From Limonium bicolor (Eukaryota > Streptophyta > Magnoliopsida > Caryophyllales > Plumbaginaceae): DNA of 64,000 bases. Under the pieces are notes generated by a model that saw nothing but the letters and a program-made list of their open reading frames with translations, did not search any database and was not told where the DNA came from. Each line of letters starts with the position of its first letter. Position 1 is the stretch's first letter. Positions 36,301 to 50,878 of this stretch are shown here, one piece after another. A program made the translations under genes and the position numbers. The DNA lies in assembly GCA_023374045.1 (NCBI GenBank), contig CM041776.1, positions 123,223,733 to 123,287,732 on the forward strand. The letters are read 5' to 3'.

Positions 36301-37856
36301 CCTTGAGAACACTTTACTAGGTCACTTGCCATTGGCTCCTTAGGTATTTTATTAAGCAAATCAAGCTCATTTTCCTAAGGCATTTAAACTACATTGAGAT
36401 AGCTTGTTTACCTCTTTTCCTCACAAATTTCTTTCTTGTTCCTTGTAAAACGGTGGTAGGGCATTTGGTCCCTTTCAACTATTAAACATTATACAAACAA
36501 ATAGAATGAGTATTCAAGCATTATGCTTCTCCTCATTGTAAACCCTAGTTACACATATTGTTTTAACACATTAAGGTAATTGTTTTACCTTGGAATTGGA
36601 AGAGAACTTGAATAAGTATCAAGAGAGGACTCCTCCTAGACCTTGGAAGATTCAAATGAAGCTAAAACAAGCAAGATAAAACACCATGGTGAGGTGAATT
36701 TTCGGACAACACAAAACATGAAGGAAACTTGATTTTTCTTTGAGTTTCCTTACCTTGAAGCAAAGGAGAACAAGAATATGTGAAAAGATGGGCTCAAGCT
36801 CCTTCAATGGTGAATCTCCATGGCACCGAAATGGGGCTCTTGAAGTTTTGAGAAGATAGGAATGAAGAGTTTGATGAGAGGAAAGAGAATGGTGGGTTTG
36901 TTTTTGATTTGGTTAAGTGAGTCATGAGATATTGACAATGGAAGGTGGAGCTTTGGTGAGCACTATTCCAAACCGTGATGGAAGAAGAGAGGTTGAAGAA
37001 GCCTTTCAACCGTGGGAAATGAAGAAGGAAGGGAGAGAATGAGATTGGTTTTGCTTTTTGAAGATATTATAACTAAAGCAAATAGTAACCATTAGTCATC
37101 ACTTATTACTTAATAAACTTACATGTGTGGTGACTCACACCTTGAAAAACCGGCCCCATTTTAATAGAAGGGTAATATAGTCTTTATTGACTCATTTAAT
37201 TACTTATAACATTATATGTTACAAACTAGCTTATAAAAGTTACTATTCACAAACTAAGGCACATAGAAGTGAAATTTTTGATTTCCCACTAATATGGCCA
37301 CCCAAATGTGATACTATATAGTACACATGTTAATTAAAGAGTAATGATGGACATTTAGCCATTCAAAACTCGTTTACAAGACAATTTTTCAAAAACGTGC
37401 TTTAAGACTCCTTAAAGCACTTTTTGTGTTTTAACTTGTTTTCAAGCTTGGTTTTCTTTAGTAATTGATTTAATATGTTCATTAACATATAAATAAGGTA
37501 TAGGTATGACCATTAGGTCTTATACAAATTTATCCCAAGCTTAGAGCACATTTTTGCTCTTACTGACTTTAAGGTATTTCCTTGTGTTTTATTTGGTTTA
37601 ACTGTCCACCAAGGTTTCCTAAGGACTTATTTAGCCTTATTAAATCATAATTGAATATTATTAAGTCTTGGTAGGCTCTTTGGGTCCTAACCAAGTTCGC
37701 TCATAGCTTAGAGCATGTTTTTGCTCAACTGTGTCTTAGTGCTTTATTGCACTTTACTATGTTTTAAATTGTTTACTGATGTTACTAAGGCACTTTTTAG
37801 CCTTTACGTACCATAATTTGATATTTAAACCACATATCAAGGTTTGGGGTATTTCA
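33315..37856 (-). mobile_element. B LTR 2 (shared middle LTR)
   Basis: 4542 bp, almost identical to LTR 1; in the first 370 bp I compared the differences are 1-3 base indels and no substitutions. It serves as 5' LTR of interior B1 and as 3' LTR of interior B2. Confidence 0.9.
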
Positions 37857-40800
37857 ATCTACCCCCCTTTTAAAAGAACTTCGTCCTCGAAGTTCACACT
37901 TTCCTCACATCATTAGATTTGAACACGGGAATCACTTGGAATAAACTTCCATAACCAAACACACTTTACATCACAACCTCGGACTTAATGGTCCGGGCAA
38001 CACATTCACATCCACAATAACATAAATATCCACATGATAACCTCGGACTCTATGGTCCGGGTATCTTAACAACACTTACACATACATAACAACCCCTTGG
38101 ACTTACTGGTCTCGGGTAACATCAACACATTTGGACACATAGGTCCCCATAACATAACAGTCTTCAGACACTTAGGTCTATGTAACACAACACATTTAGA
38201 CTCATAGGTCTTGATAGCATACATTTTAGGAGATCAAAGTCAGAACAACATTCATTACACATACACACAACATGTCATAGCATGTATAACATTCAAAAAT
38301 ATCCTTGATATACACTGTGATCCCGCAAGAACACGGCGCGATGGACACCTTCCGTCCCCGTGCCTTTAGGAGATTAAAACAATCACATAAGTTTAAAAAT
38401 TTCCTTGTGAGGTTAAGTAAGAAGACTTTAATTATGTAAAGTATCCATCAACGTTTTATAAATACCAATTTAAAATCCTTTGAAAAAACACACACAACTC
38501 CAAGTCCAGCTTAAGCTCTTTGCTTCTTTTCTTAGCGTGGTTATTTGTGACCACTTATAGGGAGTTTCAAGAATCATCCAACCCTGATGTGATCAGCATC
38601 AGTGTTGAACTATCCTTCCACTCCAATTTGTGTTCGGCTTCCCTTGATCACATGCAAATCAAGTTCCACCTCCCACTTCATTTTCAAGCATCAATTATAT
38701 CACTCATTTCCAATTTTTCTATCTTTTTAATCATTCTAATCATGATCATACATCTCCAAAGGATAGAACTCCGTCTATCAGTTACCTCCATTCACTTTAA
38801 TCCTGTTGCCTAGGGAATCTCATTCTCACTAGGTTCTATGTCGGTATCATGCCCTTTCTTGCATCACTATAAAGTATATATATATACATCCATATATTTA
38901 TCAAAATACAACACCTGGTTTTACATTTATACACTGTCGGGGCTTTTGTTCCCCCGGGAGTTTCTCTACTCCCCACACTTGTACTATCACACACAACTGT
39001 TAACAAATACACACACTTATTACAATGGTATTCGCATCTACTGTGCGCAATTACCACAATTAAACCATGAATGAATGTGTATGTTACATAACACCACACA
39101 CCAATCATCATAACAATAATATAATTTTGTGCTATGCACAATATCAATCACATACACTACGTACACTTGTACGGTAATATACACCAAGTGGTTTTGCGCT
39201 CTACCCCCCTAAAAGGGATTACGCCCACGTAATCAATCGCTAGACATTGGCTTAAATGTTCTGCCGTCGTGAAGTGTTTTAACTTCCACGCGGTCTATTA
39301 CACAACAGATTCTGATTAGAGGATCTTAACCATATTGGCGGTTTAGTTCCTAAACCAAGAATTCTCATTGGAGTGTTAAACTCTTAGTTGGTTTCGATTT
39401 TGGCCTGTTAGGCTTCTAGGCGTTAATAATTAGCCATTCACTCGTGTTCACCATGTACGTCAACACTTAAATCACTGGCTCACTAGTTCTGCTGCGAAAC
39501 TCTAATAACTGTAGAGCTTAATTGCTCCCTGTTGTTATTCTTACTGTATTGTACATCCCCAATTGTCACCTTCGTCTTGGTAACAATGGTTCTCAACCGA
39601 CGCGGGGTATCTCTTACCGTTAGCGAGTTCGGTGAGTTATACACTTTCTATCCACTTCCATAATAATTTACTGTGTATACCACTATGTATTTCACAATGA
39701 TTGACTCGTTTCCTTCCGACTTACTGTCGGTTGAGATTGAGCTACTGCCTAGTGTGTAGTGCTCTCTCAGCTATTTACAACCTTGGGGTATATTCCATAC
39801 CATTATTTGGCAGTTAGTGCTACTGTAGTCACTTACTGTTAATCATGTCTCCACATTTGGTTTGTACAAGTACTCCTTCATTGGTGCGGCCTTGCATTTC
39901 CTATGCATCGGCCTTATAACATTATCCTCTATAATTAACATGTCTCCAATTCCTAGCTATCCCACTCGATCATTACTGCGCAAGTGCAATACCAAACACT
40001 CAGTCATACAGAGTGCAGAGGCGTAAACTCTCGACAGTAAATCCCTTATGCGACTCGCCATGGAATTCACACTGTCCTTCACTGAGACTCTTATCTCGTA
40101 ACTGGTCTTCCTACCATATTATCATTCAACAACACTTATACAACGGTCGCTTACTGCGCACCGTGCTCTTACTTATTGTATAACACTAACTCACATAATA
40201 TTTACTGTCACATTAACTTCCACACATATACTTACATCATTCGTATTATAGTTCATCACTCATTTAAACGACTACTGAATGCTCCTTGAGCATCGATCAT
40301 TCGAGTCACAAGCCGACATTATTCAGCTCGGTGGTTTCACCTAATACACATACTACTAAGCTAACTGCTCTCTTTCAATAATAACGTCATCCATCCTTAA
40401 CATATTTCTTAAGCTTGGTTCACATAACTACGCTCCTGCGGTCTCACAATATCGAGAGGTATCCCCACTCTTAATGCATGGTTCGTTTACCACTCTATCA
40501 CTTATACAACATAAACTTCTGCAATCGGTCTAATTTTATATAACATATCTTGCTTATGGCCTATAAGCCTTATTTGCCTTGAGCTGCGCTCATTGTAGGC
40601 TGTGTCCACACACATGTACTCTTTATACAATATTACATGGTTGGATGTTATATTGAGCTCCATGACAAGGTCGTTGCATTCCGTTTTTCATGGGATGCCC
40701 CCTTAGGTTTGTCAGTCCGTCTCCTGACAACTTATGTCTAAACTGGGTGTTAGTTTCAACCCTTGTATTTCTGTCACGTTATTTCGTGCAATAATTGTTG

Positions 40801-42671
40801 ATGCGAACACCCTTAAGGATGCTCCTGGGTGTTGCTAGTTATGCTTTTACATTTAGTTCACACTTATTGTATATTGATGTTAGCACGCCGTTTGCGTTCT
40901 TAAATGGCTTATTATCTTCTTTTGTGACGATCGACATTTCCTAGTGGTGTAGGTACTCATTCTGGGAATTTTCATCCCGTTCATTGCACATTAATGTGTC
41001 CACATTAGGCATTTGCTTGCCATGTACAAGCTGGGTCACCGTTCCAGCTAACATGTTTTATCCCTAGGATCCTTAAGACATATGTGATGTCTTTTACATA
41101 ACAGTTTGTGCCCTTCGCACTTGCTAACTCTTAAACATTTCTTGAGAGGAGTTCACTAATCTTTTAGTCTCTTTAACTTAACTGAGTTCTTAACTTCAAC
41201 CATTTCCTGTAATCCTTAGCTCTTGTTCATTTTATACTGCTGACCGTAGACGGAGTCGACTACTTCCCGTGTTTCGGACTCTTCTCGTATACATATATGG
41301 GTATCATACTGATACATACTACTTACCCAACTAACCCATAAGTAGGTCTGTCAGGCCCACAAGCTCCTATCGGAGTGCGGTCGTCCCACAATTCAGTCGG
41401 TACACTCGTAGTGTCCGTCACACGCCTAGGTGAAGTATTCTGTTGTCAACTCCCTTATATTGTCCCCTGACAATATTCATTCCATGCTTCCCGAACTTAA
41501 TCAAGGAAAGTTTATCCATTGTTGTATCCTTGTCAACTGTCCTTGGTTTTACTGGTTTGGTTTAAAAGAAGGTTGGAAAGAGTGTTGGTTTGAGAGAAGA
41601 TCTGGTTTTGAAAAGAGAAAGGGTTTGTGATAAATCTGGGTTTGAAAGAAAATTTCATGGTTTCACAACATCTTCTTACCTAGCCCAGTCTAGCTTCTTG
41701 CTGACTGGCGTATTACAATTACAGAGGTAGGCTACCAAGCCTTCCACTGTTATGACGATCACACTTAACTTCAGGTACTTTACCAAGTACTTGTAGTGGT
41801 TATAAATTCCCGAACAGCCTGTTATAGCAGCACTTGCTACGGCAAGTGCGCCATGCTAACGGCTATCGGTTTAGCACATACCGGTTGTGGTATTGTTTTT
41901 ACCTATACTGTCATCAGTGGCCTTGTTGGCCCTCATTGATTACTGCCTTGATAATAACTCTTCTAGGTGACTTCTCACTGTCTTCAACTGACGATCATCA
42001 CTAGGGTGTTCCCATACTGGAGACCCCTTGTCTTAGTATTGTATCCTCCTTATAGCCCGTTCCACGCACTTGTCGTGGTTACTGAGACTGTCTCTTGTTT
42101 GGGCACTACGTTGTATTCCTTTGTCGGTGGTTATACCGTCGGTGTATTATTTATCACTGTGGTCCCGTAGACACTCGTCTCGGGTTCACTAATCCACTTC
42201 TTGCCTGTTGCACAGTTGGTGCGTTGCAAGTTAGTTATTCTCGACTGCTTAGATGTCGACCCAGGTTGCCGGGAATTCTATTTCTTCTGTACACTGATTC
42301 TTCGCTCTTCGCTATGAAATGCGGGTTAACACTGTTAGATGGGAACCGTCCCGGGATTCCCAGTTTTCGGGATCTACCGTATACGACAGGTTCTCCGTAC
42401 CCTAAAGGTATTTAATAACAGCCAGATCGGGTATTCCCGAGTATGAGAGGACTTCCATCTCTCTGGCGTTGTTTCCCCAAGTTATATACAGGGATTGTGG
42501 GGGGTGGGTGGGATGGATATTAAGGTTCCAGTATTCACTGGTAGTTCCTAACTAGCGTATTTCTCACGCTATCACTCAACCCTTAACCCAAAGGACTTAA
42601 ATCCTAACTGGTACTTCCTAAGCTCGTTTTAATCAGTCATCAGAGCGATACTTCGCTCTGATATACCTTTT
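37857..42671 (-). mobile_element. Non-coding interior B2
   Basis: 4815 bp, nearly identical to B1 with many short indels and some substitutions. Polypurine tract complement at 37858-37868, hairpin at 39217-39234, damaged primer binding site at 42655-42667. No coding region. Confidence 0.85.
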
Positions 42672-45600
42672 TGAAACACCACCAACAACAAAACACACTT
42701 AACAACAAAACTGCAGCGGAATACAAAATTCAACACATTACTTAACTTCTTGGTGTTACACGCCGTTACCACCCACGTGGCTTAACAGGCAATACATATA
42801 CATTGTACGGTGGTCTGATGGGCTAAATCCCGAGCGACTACACATTACTATCCCTTCCAAAACAACAACGACAAACATACACCTTTCAAATATACCGAGT
42901 ATTTATAAACTGATGCCGATAACAATTTCGGTCTTACTACCTACTGTATATATACACTTAAATGATTACCCATGTACAATGTCTACCCCGTCCTACTCTC
43001 GAACGGCTTCCAGCTCTCTGTACCTGAAATAGAAAAGAAGAGAAAGGGTGGCCCCCAAGGGGCTCAGCACCTTTGCTGGTATGGTAATCCCGCAGCCCAC
43101 ATACTACCGGGCCACGCACAACTAATTGTCGTCTTAACATGCAGTTGATTATATTTAAATCATGCATGTAACCATAAACACACACACTTAACATTTCGCC
43201 TCAATGGCTCAACAATCGGATAATACATCCTACTTAATAAGTCACCCATGGTATTCATCATCCCTAGAGTGTTTCTCCTCCAATGGAGCTACTTCCTTAA
43301 TAGACGTCACATACCCTTAAATCGGGTTATCCTTAAACGCCTCCTATCACAACTGGGAATCATATCCATGATCCACACAATCTACATTATACAACATATA
43401 ACATACACTACATACAACACCTAACAAACACTTTGCACGTTTCCACGTACACAACATAATACCGCAATGGATATTGCATCACAACAAAACACATAACACA
43501 ACGGGAATGGTTCGCTTAGGAACCGACCCAAACATTGTTTACACACTGGTGAGCCTAGAGAATGTTGCCAGTCTCATGATAAGCTCGTTATACAATAACA
43601 ACAACACTCATTACCGTCCTAATAGTTGGACGAGTAACTTAAGTTAAGGCGGTTCGGGTTTGGAGGCCCGAACACACCACACAACACACATGTTCCCCCT
43701 AAACCGATCATAAGTCAGAATAGCTAAGCTTTGGAGTAACTAAGCTATGGGAGATCATAACCCGTGAGGGAAACAACCATAACAAAGAGAAGGGTAAGGC
43801 TACAAAGGATACCCTCTCCCAAACAACGCGCGACCAGCCAAACCGGATTCCTCACCACTGTTAGTACATACTTACTTTAGATATTAGTTAGAACCTCACT
43901 ATGGAGTCTATCACATCTACACATCATACAGTATTACAACTGTGTTAGACACACAAGGGAGATCCCTACATTCACATACACATAACACACAGTTAACACC
44001 ATACCCGTGGTTAGTACGCCCCATGGTTCGGGTCGTTTACTCCGAATACCGAACTCCTCATGTGATCCTAGACTCATTAACTAAGTTAACACTTGCCGAG
44101 GTTAAATGGTACGGAGTTGAACACGCCACATATATGAATTACTGTAACGCATTACATGTTTTATCTTACAACTGGCAAACATACAGAACAAACACATTGG
44201 CATACAAGCCGGTGTAATCCGTAGGACATAGTTGCAAGAAAACCATACCTGTCACCGTAGTCCACTTATCCTGTCCATTTATGTTTCCTCGAGCAATTCC
44301 TCGAACAACTGTTAACATCACACGTTTTCCATTAACATCGGGGTTTGCTTGATCATTTATGTCAATGCTTATTTTTCCCCGTTAACCTCAGTTACATAAC
44401 TTAACATTTTTAACTCGTTTTACTCTCACATTTTAATACAACTTTTAACCCACTTAGGTGTCATTAAAACTCCCCTAACATGTCCTTAACATCCTTATAA
44501 CATCATTACCTACCAATCCCCATCATCACATATCATTTCTTAACCTTAAACCATGTTTTTGGTCCGACCGACCCACCGTCCGACCCACAACTGGGTCGGA
44601 CCCTCCAGTGGTCTTCGGGTCTGAAGAATCCTACCTGACCGACCCATGTCCGACCCAACCTTCTGGGTCGGACCATGTGCGAACATTTTCTTCCTTTGAA
44701 ACTTGACCGACCGACCCATGTCCGACCCCACCCTTTTGGGTCGGACCATCACCGAACACTTACCTAACATCTAACAGAGGCTCGACCGACCCAAACTGGG
44801 TCGGACCCCTGGGTCGGTCGCCTTCTAAACTTACCCAAACTTTGCCAAATCTTCACCAATTCTTCTCCTAAGGCCTCTTAATGTGTTCTAACATCATTTG
44901 GCACTTCACACACCCTTAGGATATTCTTAAACACTCACAAAACTATTTTTTTTCCTAATTCCTTAAACCTTTACTTATATCTCCACAAAATTCCTAACAC
45001 TTACAATGTTTCTCCTCCTTGATTTCTAGGTGGCATTTCACCTATAATGACCACTACACCTAGGTGTTTCCTCTACACCTTAACATCATCTCTCAAACTT
45101 CTTTTCTTACTAACTAAATCTCCTTTTTCACATCATACCTAAACATCACTTATTCCTTGAACACCAACCTTACCTAAACCTTAAACAACTTCTCCAAGAC
45201 TTTAATACATTCACAAAACACCCATTGAATTCCTAGAACTTCCAAGACAACACCTAAATCCTTGCATCACTCTAAATCACCTTAATACATTTTTTCTTCT
45301 CAAGTAAACATTCAATCACCTTTAACACTTCCTAGTTCACCAAAACTTCCTTAAAACACTTAGAACTTCTTACACATCTTCCCAAATTTGGCCATAGCTT
45401 CTCCAGTATATACCCACATCCAAACACTTAGGTTTTTACCTTATTTCACTCAAGAACACCTAAAATCCATCAAACACATTTTATACACAAACTTCACACA
45501 TTTTGCACTACATCACAATAGAGTGCATAACTTAAATTGCTTGGCACTTAGGCCCTTAAATAACATGGCTCTTAGGCCCTTAAATAACATAAACCATAAA

Positions 45601-47221
45601 CACTGAATTTCCCACATAAATAATGCTTTGACCTGCAAATACATACACCAATACATATTCTTTTACTAGTCTCCTTGAGAACACTTTAGTAGGTCACTTG
45701 CCATTGGCTCCTTAGGTATTTTATTAAGCAAATCAAGCTCATTTTTCCTAAGGCATTTAAACTACATTGAGATAGCTTTTTACCTCTTTTCCTCACAAAT
45801 TTCTTTCTTGTTTCCTTTGTAAAACCGGTAGGGCATTTGGTCCCTTTTCAACTATTAACATTATACAAACAATAGAATGAGTATTCAAGCATTATGCTTC
45901 TCCTCATTGTAAACCCTAGTTACACATATTGTTTTAAACACATTAAGGTAATTGTTTTACCTTGGAATTGGAAGAGAACTTGAATAAGTATCAAGAGAGG
46001 ACTCCTCCTAGACCTTGGAAGATTCAAATGAAGCTAAACAAGCAAGATATACACCATGGTGAGGTGAATTTTCGGACAACACAAAACATGAAGGAAACTT
46101 GATTTTTCTTTGAGTTTCCTTACCTTGAAGCAAAGGAACAAAATGTGAAAATATGGGCTCAAGCTCCTTCAATGTGGTGAATCTCCATGGCACCGAAATG
46201 GGGCTCTTGAAGTTTTGAGAAGATAGGAATGAAGAGTTTGATGAGAGGAAGAGAATGGTGGTTTTGTTTTGATTTGGTTAAGTGAGTCATGAGATATTGA
46301 CAATGGAAGGTGGAGCTTTGAGCACTATTCCAAACCGTGAATGGAAGAAGAAGAGAGGTTGAAGAAGCCTTTCAACCGTGGGAAATGAAGAAGGAAGGGG
46401 AGAATGAGATTGGTTTTGCTTTTTGAAGATATTTATAACTTAAAGCAAATAGTAACCATTAGTCATCACTTATTACTTAATAAACTTACATGTGTGGTGA
46501 CTCACACCTTGAAAAACCGGCCCCCATTTTAATAGAAGGGTAATATAGTCTTTATTGACTCATTTAATTACTTATAACATTATATGTTACAAACTAGCTT
46601 ATAAAAGTTACTATTCACAAACTAAGGCACATAGAAGTGAAATTTTTGATTTCCCACTAATATGGCCACCCAAATGTGATACTATATAGTACACATGTTA
46701 ATTAAAGGGTAATGATGGACATTTAGCCATTCAAAACTCGTTTACAAGACAATTTTTCAAAAAACGTGCTTTAAGACTCCTTAAGGCACTTTTTGTGTTT
46801 TAACTTGTTTTCAAGCTTGGTTTTCTTTAGTAATTGATTTAATATGTTCATTAACATATAAATAAGGTATAGGTATGACCATTAGGTCTTACAAATTTAT
46901 CCCAAGCTTAGAGCACATTTTTGCTCTTACTGACTTTAAGGTATTTCCTTGTGTTTTATTTGGTTTAACTGTCCACCAAGGTTCCTAAGGACTTATTTAG
47001 CCTTATTAAATCATAATTGAATATTATTAAGTCTTGGTAGGCTCTTTGGGTCCTAACCAAGTTCGCTCATAGCTTAGAGCATGTTTTTGCTCAACTGTGT
47101 CTTAGTGCTTTATTGCACTTTACTATTTTAAATTGTTTACTGATGTTACTAAGGCACTTTTTAGCCTTTACGTACCATAATTTGATATTTAAAACCACAT
47201 ATCAAGGTTTGGGGTATTTCA
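42672..47221 (-). mobile_element. B LTR 3 (outer 5' LTR)
   Basis: 4550 bp; the left edge is degraded to TGAAACACCACC instead of TGTAACACCCC, the right edge GGGGTATTTCA is intact. Inverted-repeat array at 44560-44822. It shows more differences from LTR 1 near its left end than LTR 2 does. Confidence 0.88.
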
Positions 47222-47809
47222 ATGGGGAAACTATGCAAAATTTTAGTAGAAACTAAGTGTTTAAGGTGACTTGGTGAATTGGAGGGCTTAGGTGTTTATG
47301 GGGTAGAGTTGAGTTGATGAACAACCTTAAAATGGTAAATGGAGAATGGGTTGGAGAGATGCAAAAAAATATCTGTAGTAAATGAGTGGTATGAATGTGT
47401 GGATTTTACTAGAGAGTGGCTAAGGTGTGGGACTTGGACAACAATGAGTGAGATTGGGAAATAGAGATGAATGTGCTAGGAATGAATTTGGAATGGTCAA
47501 ATGGTTTGAGAGTAAGTGGTAATCTGTCATGAGAATGTTGAAAATACAACAGTGTGCAAGTGCAGAAATTCTAAGCACAAACTGTGTGAATTTAATCAAG
47601 GATTGAGTGGTAAGTTTGATCAATGATTTGAGGAGGTTTTAAGTGTTTTTAAGGTGTTTAAAACATGTAGAAAACATGTGGAAAGTTTAAGGAATGATTA
47701 GGTATGAATTAGGGGTTGAAAAGAGGTCAAAAACTGTCAATTTAAACACCTACAGACATGGTCCGGGTTTGTAAACAAATACACAAACCCGGACCGCCTC
47801 AAAAACAAC
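47222..47809 (+). mobile_element. 3' LTR of X, second part
   Basis: Resumes the X LTR with the ATGGG duplication and 'gaaactatgcaaaattttag', matching 17773-18340 in the 5' LTR, including one GGTCCGGGTTTGT hairpin unit. Interrupted at 47809 by element Y. The remainder should lie beyond the window. Confidence 0.88.
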
Positions 47810-49439
47810 TGTAACACCCCTACCGTTAATCCTATGCTTACCGTCCAATCATCCCGTTAATTCTATCAGTTCACAGCGAAAGACTACTACTACTACGGCG
47901 GGTGGTACAACGCCACTAACCGCCCATACGGCTAGCTAGGCTTACCTTACCTACAGTCACGGTCTGATGATCATAGTATACCGAGCTACTACATTACTTA
48001 CCGAGTACCAAATACCGAATACTTACATTAATGGATTACCGAGTGCCAAAGTATAATCAATTTACATCCTTTCCAAGTTTACCCACAAATAATGGGTTTC
48101 TACCAACTACTCATCTATACCAATTCCCATCCTTTCATAATCCAAAAGGGTGTACCCCATGGTACACCGGCTAACAAAAACCTACAGCCGTGTACTATTT
48201 AGTACACCATTCAATTCATTGTTTACAGACAAAAAGAAATTAAACTAAGTCTTCAACATCCTCACCCTTCTCGTGTACCTGCATTCATATTAAAAACGTC
48301 GCCCCAAGGGGCTCAGCAAAAGATGCGCATAAACTCCGCATATACCGAGTGCTAACAAGGGCACGCCGACTATTTTAGGTCGAATAGGCATGCGGTTCAT
48401 TTATTTCATACATACATGCTTTGCATACAACATACATTCATATACGATACATTATACAATCCAAGGCAACAGTACAGTAGCACACACCATACTTTCCTTC
48501 ACAAAGGTTAGCCAAATTACGCATCCGGGTTAATCGGAATGCTTCTTACTCTTTTACTCATTACACATTACTTACTCTTACTTTACTTACTTACTTTTCA
48601 TTTACTTACTTACTCATTCTTACTTACTTACTCTTACTCATGTTAAGTCGGTATGACCTCCGTCCTGGGGACTACACCGTCCCACCACCGGGATTTACTT
48701 GACTCACCAATCCGGGATGCTACCCACTTAAGGGATTTGGGCTGCGGACCAGCTTAAGAGTCAGGACTTGGATCCAACCTCTTGTGTCTCCGCATCCTCA
48801 CGCGTGGCCGAAACTATATCGGACTTCTACTCATTCCAATTTAATTACCAATTTAAGTTAGATTGGTTAGCTTGTTAGGAATCAGTTAGAAGTCCAACCA
48901 CAATAACATTTGGTCAGAATACAATATATCATACATACACACACTCATATTCATCCATACATTTCATGAATTATACAAACTATGATTTAGAGAAACAATC
49001 AACGTAATACAACACTACATATTCACAAGTAAGCATAATAACTCCGATTCGTGCATTTATCTTATTTGGTGGTCAATTAGCACACAACACACAAATCAGA
49101 GTAACCAAGGTAGCATACGAGGCATGAGGAATTCATACCGTTCACCGTTGTACTTGTGTCCCAACGTTCCTCCGGTGTTCACAAATCAAATCCTATGATA
49201 TACATACAATCGAGTGATTCACCTAACTATCATTAACTTAACTCGACTACTCTTACGTTTCCTAACTCGTACTTACTAAGTCTTTATATTTCTTATACTT
49301 TCACATTATTTACTCACCTTTCATTACTTAACAATGGTGTACTTACATATATAAGCACATATGTATAGGTGGGTATACATATATATGTATATATATATAC
49401 TAGTTATATCATATAGTTTTTTTTTTGTAAGTTATGGGT

Positions 49440-49775
49440 CGTCCGACCCACCGTCCGACCCAAGCCCTGGGTCGGTCCACTCCAGTAGGTTTACGTCTTC
49501 TGAAATTTCTCTCGACCGACCCAGAACTATTCAGACCGACCCATACACCTCTGGGTCGGTCCATCCCACTACGTTTCAGTCCCGTAGTCCAAGCTCCGAC
49601 CGACCCACCTCTGGGTCGGTCGAAGTTAGAAACTTCGACAACGAAAAATCTTAGTCCGACCAACCCACGACCGACTCACGGCTCCTGGGTAGGTCCATTC
49701 CAGAATGGTTATTATTCGTTGCTCAAGCCCCGACCGACCCACCGACGGATCCAGTCTCTGGGTCGGTCGGTAGCA
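49440..49775. repeat. Inverted-repeat array in Y 3' LTR
   Basis: Units with CGACCGACCC and GGGTCGGTC arms; GTCGGT occurrences near 49471, 49555, 49615, 49689 (as GTAGGT) and 49762. The 5' LTR copy is at about 62178-62512. Confidence 0.85.
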
Positions 49776-50712
49776 GAATATGCTATAGACCTTATTTTTC
49801 TTTCCCTTTTTAACCCATTTCTTCCCCAATCTTCCTACACACATCCTAACATGTTTTAGTACCAATTAAACACTCTAAATCACGTTATTTCATTCCTTAA
49901 TTCATTACACAAATCCTATACTTGCTTACACTCTTGTTCTTCCCAAATTCCATTTCAACACTCACATAGTTTCTTCTCTAGTTGCATTTTGCTACAGATT
50001 TCTACTCTAGCTCTCTCCATCCATATCTTCCTCTTATAATGTCATTTCTAAAGCCTCTAATGTATTACAATACATTAGATACTTCTCTCAATGTACCCTC
50101 TAACTATCTCAAACAAAATCTGTTACAAACACATGTTTTTCACCTAATTTCTAGTTCATAAGTTCACTAGTTTGTAAGTAAATTTTGCCATAGTCTCCCC
50201 TATATTTTTATACTCTCACCACATCATTTATTCACACATTGCTAACCATCTCACCTGTTTTCATCAATTACCAATATACAAGGCTCCCATACACAAATAC
50301 CAATCACTAAAACACTCCAAAAATTCCTGCACTCAACATCCCATTCCCAACTATGTTTCCACAAGTTTTACATATCTTTCAAAGGTTTAAAACACTTGTA
50401 TTCTCTTACACATTACACCACTACTCATTACTAGATTCAATACACATTTAATAAGTTACTAAAATCTGTTACATACATATATACAAGACTACTCAAAGGT
50501 GAGCATAATTTACCTTGTCTCTCTTCTAGCTTTTCCTTTACTCCTTCTTGCTTCTTCTTCTTCTTCTTCTCTCTCTTTCCACCGGTTGTAGTAACCCAAA
50601 TTCTCTAACGCTACAACCCATTCATATATACACACCATTTTAATACACTAACTAACCCTTAATTTTCCTTTAAAGCTTTAATGTATATTTTAGGGTTTAG
50701 AAATTTCATTAC

Positions 50713-50878
50713 CTTGCAAGGGTGTAGGTAATGCTCGGAACAGCTCAAGAACAATATTTCTCACCCTCCAAGGGTGCCAAAATCGGCTAGAGTACAAAGG
50801 AGCAAACAAGAGTTTAGCTTCAAATTTCGTTTTGCCCTTAAGGCTAGAAAAACAGTGAGGTTTCAAGAATATCTTTAC
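50713..50878 (-). other. Putative split leader in Y LTR (92-nt intron, 74-nt exon)
   Basis: On the minus strand donor TTTGAG/GTAAAGAT at 50878, acceptor TTTGTACTCTAG ending 50787, exon 50786-50713 ending GCAAG before GTAATG. The exon start CCGATTTTGG is shared with A2 (10667). Confidence 0.55.

Larger units (their letters stand above)
23937..47221 (-). mobile_element. Element array B: LTR-interior-LTR-interior-LTR
   Basis: Three near-identical LTRs (23937-28492, 33315-37856, 42672-47221) alternate with two near-identical interiors (28493-33314, 37857-42671), all minus strand. The whole array is flanked by one five-base duplication ATGGG (23932-23936 and 47222-47226), and the empty site is visible in the X 5' LTR. 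This fits a single insertion later enlarged by unequal recombination between LTRs; an assembly duplication is also possible. Neither interior codes for a recognisable protein. Confidence 0.88.

Noticed and set aside
38520..38813. Open frame of 97 codons in interior B2
   Set aside because: The B1 copy of the same sequence is split into two shorter frames by an indel, there is no known motif, and codon structure is not conserved.
49361..49859. Overlapping open frames rich in R, S, D and P (also near 6190-6600, 25805-26147, 59680-59998 and 62164-62604)
   Set aside because: They arise from the GACCGACC-type hairpin repeats, occur on both strands and in several frames, and change frame between copies.
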